Part shown: in pieces, positions 4,657 through 5,819 of the stretch
How the letters are laid out: every line of letters begins with the position of its first letter
Numbering within the stretch: position 1 is the stretch's first letter
NCBI GenBank assembly: GCA_937863195.1
Contig: CALMET010000046.1
Coordinates: forward strand, 1-5,819
DNA: 5,819 nt
Origin: an uncultured bacterium
GTDB taxonomy: Bacteria; Patescibacteria; ABY1; SG8-24; 2-12-FULL-60-25
Direction of reading: 5' to 3'
Position numbers and translations under genes: made by a program
Notes under the pieces: model-generated
The model's database searches: none
Told to the model about the DNA's origin: nothing
Seen by the model: only the letters and a program-made list of their open reading frames with translations

Positions 4657-5070
4657 ATGTCCTATTTTCTCATCAAATCTGACCCCGAAGAATTTGGATG
4701 GAAGGAGCTGCTTCGTGATGGCAAAACCGCCTGGACGGGCGTGCGCAGTGCAGCTGCAGCATTGAATTTAAAAAAGATGAAAGCAGGGGACATCGCCCTT
4801 TTTTATGAAAGCCAGGGTCCAAAAGAGATTGTCGGACTTTCGATCATCAAAAAAGCGGCTTATCCAGATCCGACCAATACTGATACAAAACGTGATTGGG
4901 TGGCGGTAGATGTCGTGCCGGGCAAGCCCTTTAAGCGCCCTGTTACTTTGGCTGAGATTAAAGCCGACCCGTTTTTTCTTGACTTCTTGCTCGTACGTCA
5001 ATCAAGGCTCTCGGTGATGCCGGTAACAGTAAAACAATACGAAAAAATTGTATCAAAAGGCAATAAATAA
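4657..5070 (+). CDS. EVE domain-containing protein
   Basis: A 137-residue stand-alone EVE domain, a PUA-like beta-barrel fold. Family hallmarks in order are YFLIKSDPEEF (3-13, usually YWLMKSEP), WTGVRS (26-31, usually WDGVRN), MKAGDIALFYES (41-52, usually MK.GD..LFYHS), GLSIIKKAAYPDPT (60-73), WVAVDV (81-86) and RLSVMPVT (117-124). EVE proteins are thought to recognise modified bases in DNA or RNA in an aromatic pocket. Free-standing ones are widespread in bacteria and mostly of unknown substrate. This copy has Glu51 in place of the usual His in the FYHS motif, which could affect the pocket. The ATG at 4657 gives the normal N-terminus. AGGG nine bases or fewer upstream is a weak ribosome-site candidate. 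The gene ends inside a hairpin that also overlaps the lepB promoter. miaA upstream is another RNA-modification gene, but a link is speculative. Confidence 0.93.
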   Translation: MSYFLIKSDPEEFGWKELLRDGKTAWTGVRSAAAALNLKKMKAGDIALFYESQGPKEIVGLSIIKKAAYPDPTNTDTKRDWVAVDVVPGKPFKRPVTLAEIKADPFFLDFLLVRQSRLSVMPVTVKQYEKIVSKGNK

Positions 5071-5093
5071 GCGCTCGACAAGACGCTTATTTT
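5065..5093 (+). terminator. Hairpin after the EVE gene, probable terminator
   Basis: AAATAAGCG (5065-5073) and CGCTTATTT (5084-5092) form a perfect 9-base stem with a 10-base loop, followed by one more T. The EVE stop codon (5068-5070) is in the left arm. The stem is A/T-rich with only three G/C pairs and the U-tract is interrupted, so termination may be partial. Confidence 0.55.
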
Positions 5094-5103
5094 AGGCTAT
5101 GAT
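5075..5103 (+). promoter_or_regulatory. Sigma70-type promoter of lepB
   Basis: TCGACA (5075-5080), a 17-base spacer, then TATGAT (5098-5103), each matching five of six consensus bases. This is the best promoter in the window. Transcription would start near 5110, leaving a leader of only about nine bases before the ATG at 5119. The -35 lies in the loop of the preceding hairpin. Confidence 0.6.
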
Positions 5104-5118
5104 AGGCCGTATTCCGCT

Positions 5119-5727
5119 ATGTTTACACGATTTCGTAAATCCGACAGTGAATCGGTGTCAGAAGCTCCAAATTCAGCGCTTGGTGTCATTCTTGAAGTAG
5201 TGCAAGTGCTTGCTATTTCTTTAGCGTTGATTATCCCGATTCGTTTTTTTCTCATTCAGCCATTTTACGTTCAGGGTGCGAGCATGGAGCCGAACTTCTT
5301 TGACCATGAATATTTGGTCATCGATGAGCTCTCTTATCGATTGCATGCGCCAAAGCGCGGCGATGTGACCGTCTTCAAGTATCCAAACAATACCAAAGAG
5401 TACTTTATCAAGCGCGTGATCGGTTTACCTGGTGAAACGGTTGAAATCTCAAATGGCAAGATAAAGATATTTAACGACAAGCATCCAAATGGTGCTCAGC
5501 TCGACGAAACGAGCTATCTCGATCAAGACTTTACGGCAAATTCACAGACGGTCACTTTAAAGCCAGATGAATACTTCGTTCTCGGTGATAATCGCTCATC
5601 AAGTCTCGACTCCCGTTTCTTTGGACCTGTAAGTAGCTCCTATCTCGTTGGTCGTGTCTGGTTGCGCGGATTCCCGTTTGATCGCTGGAAGCATTTCACC
5701 TCCTTTAACTACGAAATCGATAACTAA
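5119..5727 (+). CDS. lepB: Signal peptidase I
   Basis: Membrane-bound serine protease that removes signal peptides from exported proteins on the outer face of the cytoplasmic membrane. The 202 residues fit the short, single-anchor form typical of Gram-positive and Patescibacteria enzymes. A charged head (1-17) precedes one membrane helix at about 21-47. The catalytic Ser55 is in GASMEPNF (53-60), followed by the GD segment KRGDVTVFKYP (79-89). The general-base Lys99 is in KRVIGLPGE (99... start of box D at 98-106), and box E reads GDNRSSSLDSRFFGPV (156-171). All catalytic elements are present. The start at 5119 gives a normal cytoplasmic head before the helix. It has its own good promoter, and the next gene begins five bases after the stop, so the two are likely co-transcribed. 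Confidence 0.97.
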   Translation: MFTRFRKSDSESVSEAPNSALGVILEVVQVLAISLALIIPIRFFLIQPFYVQGASMEPNFFDHEYLVIDELSYRLHAPKRGDVTVFKYPNNTKEYFIKRVIGLPGETVEISNGKIKIFNDKHPNGAQLDETSYLDQDFTANSQTVTLKPDEYFVLGDNRSSSLDSRFFGPVSSSYLVGRVWLRGFPFDRWKHFTSFNYEIDN

Positions 5728-5732
5728 ACATT

Positions 5733-5819
5733 ATGCCATCCAAACCCGTAAAAAAGCCTCCTGCAAAGCCGGCTGCGCCAAAGGCTTCATCTGAGGCGCC
5801 AACGTCATCCAAAAAAGCT
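5733..5819 (+). CDS. Lys/Pro/Ala-rich protein, N-terminal fragment
   Basis: An ATG at 5733 opens a frame that continues to the end of the window (29 codons, no stop). The visible part, beginning MPSKPVKKPPAKPAAPKASS, is a disordered, basic, low-complexity tail built of Lys, Pro, Ala and Ser. Such tails precede many unrelated domains, so no function can be assigned. It starts five bases after the lepB stop, without a Shine-Dalgarno, and is probably in the same transcript. Confidence 0.6.
   Translation, partial: MPSKPVKKPPAKPAAPKASSEAPTSSKKA

Noticed and set aside
1..5819. Alternative genetic code with TGA read as glycine
   Set aside because: None of the nine visible stops is TGA, which prompted the thought, but no gene contains an in-frame TGA and glycine is always GGN. 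The absence of TGA stops among nine genes can be chance.

Overview
The window looks like bacterial chromosome from a member of the Candidate Phyla Radiation (Patescibacteria, probably a parcubacterial lineage). The main evidence is the short membrane-anchored protein at 1670-2092, which matches a family I know almost only from these genomes. The SIMPL protein tail, the short MiaA variant and the EVE protein fit the same picture. The lineage is an inference without a database search. Coding density is high. All nine visible stops are TAA or TAG, and the standard genetic code reads cleanly throughout. I see no tRNA, rRNA, CRISPR array, insertion sequence or phage gene.

Layout. Positions 1-133 hold the C-terminal end of a SIMPL (DUF541) protein. 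Enolase (158-1420) follows on the same strand and ends at a strong bidirectional terminator (1421-1453). A 58-residue gene on the minus strand (1436-1612) converges on enolase, and its stop codon lies in the loop of that terminator. A 57-base divergent region (1613-1669) precedes a two-gene unit made of the membrane-anchored protein and miaA (2101-3027), a tRNA A37 prenyltransferase. Two paralogous genes of unknown function come next (3101-3697 and 3803-4645). They are followed by an EVE-domain protein (4657-5070), signal peptidase I (5119-5727), and the start of a Lys/Pro/Ala-rich protein that runs off the window (5733-5819).

The most interesting part is 3039-4645. Both proteins there consist almost entirely of tandem repeats of exactly 40 residues, four copies in the first and six in the second. 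Each repeat appears to be a helix-turn-helix unit of an alpha-solenoid. I do not recognise the repeat as a named family. The two genes also share promoter and leader spacing, carry a 25-base identical block, use AGA arginine codons that no other gene in the window uses, and contain perfect Shine-Dalgarno-like heptamers at the repeat junctions. Together these suggest an acquired, locally duplicating gene family inserted between two housekeeping genes.

Functionally the window is otherwise ordinary: central glycolysis (eno), tRNA modification (miaA), a probable modified-base reader (EVE) and protein export (lepB). Convincing Shine-Dalgarno sequences are lacking at nearly every start codon, and several predicted transcripts have very short leaders.
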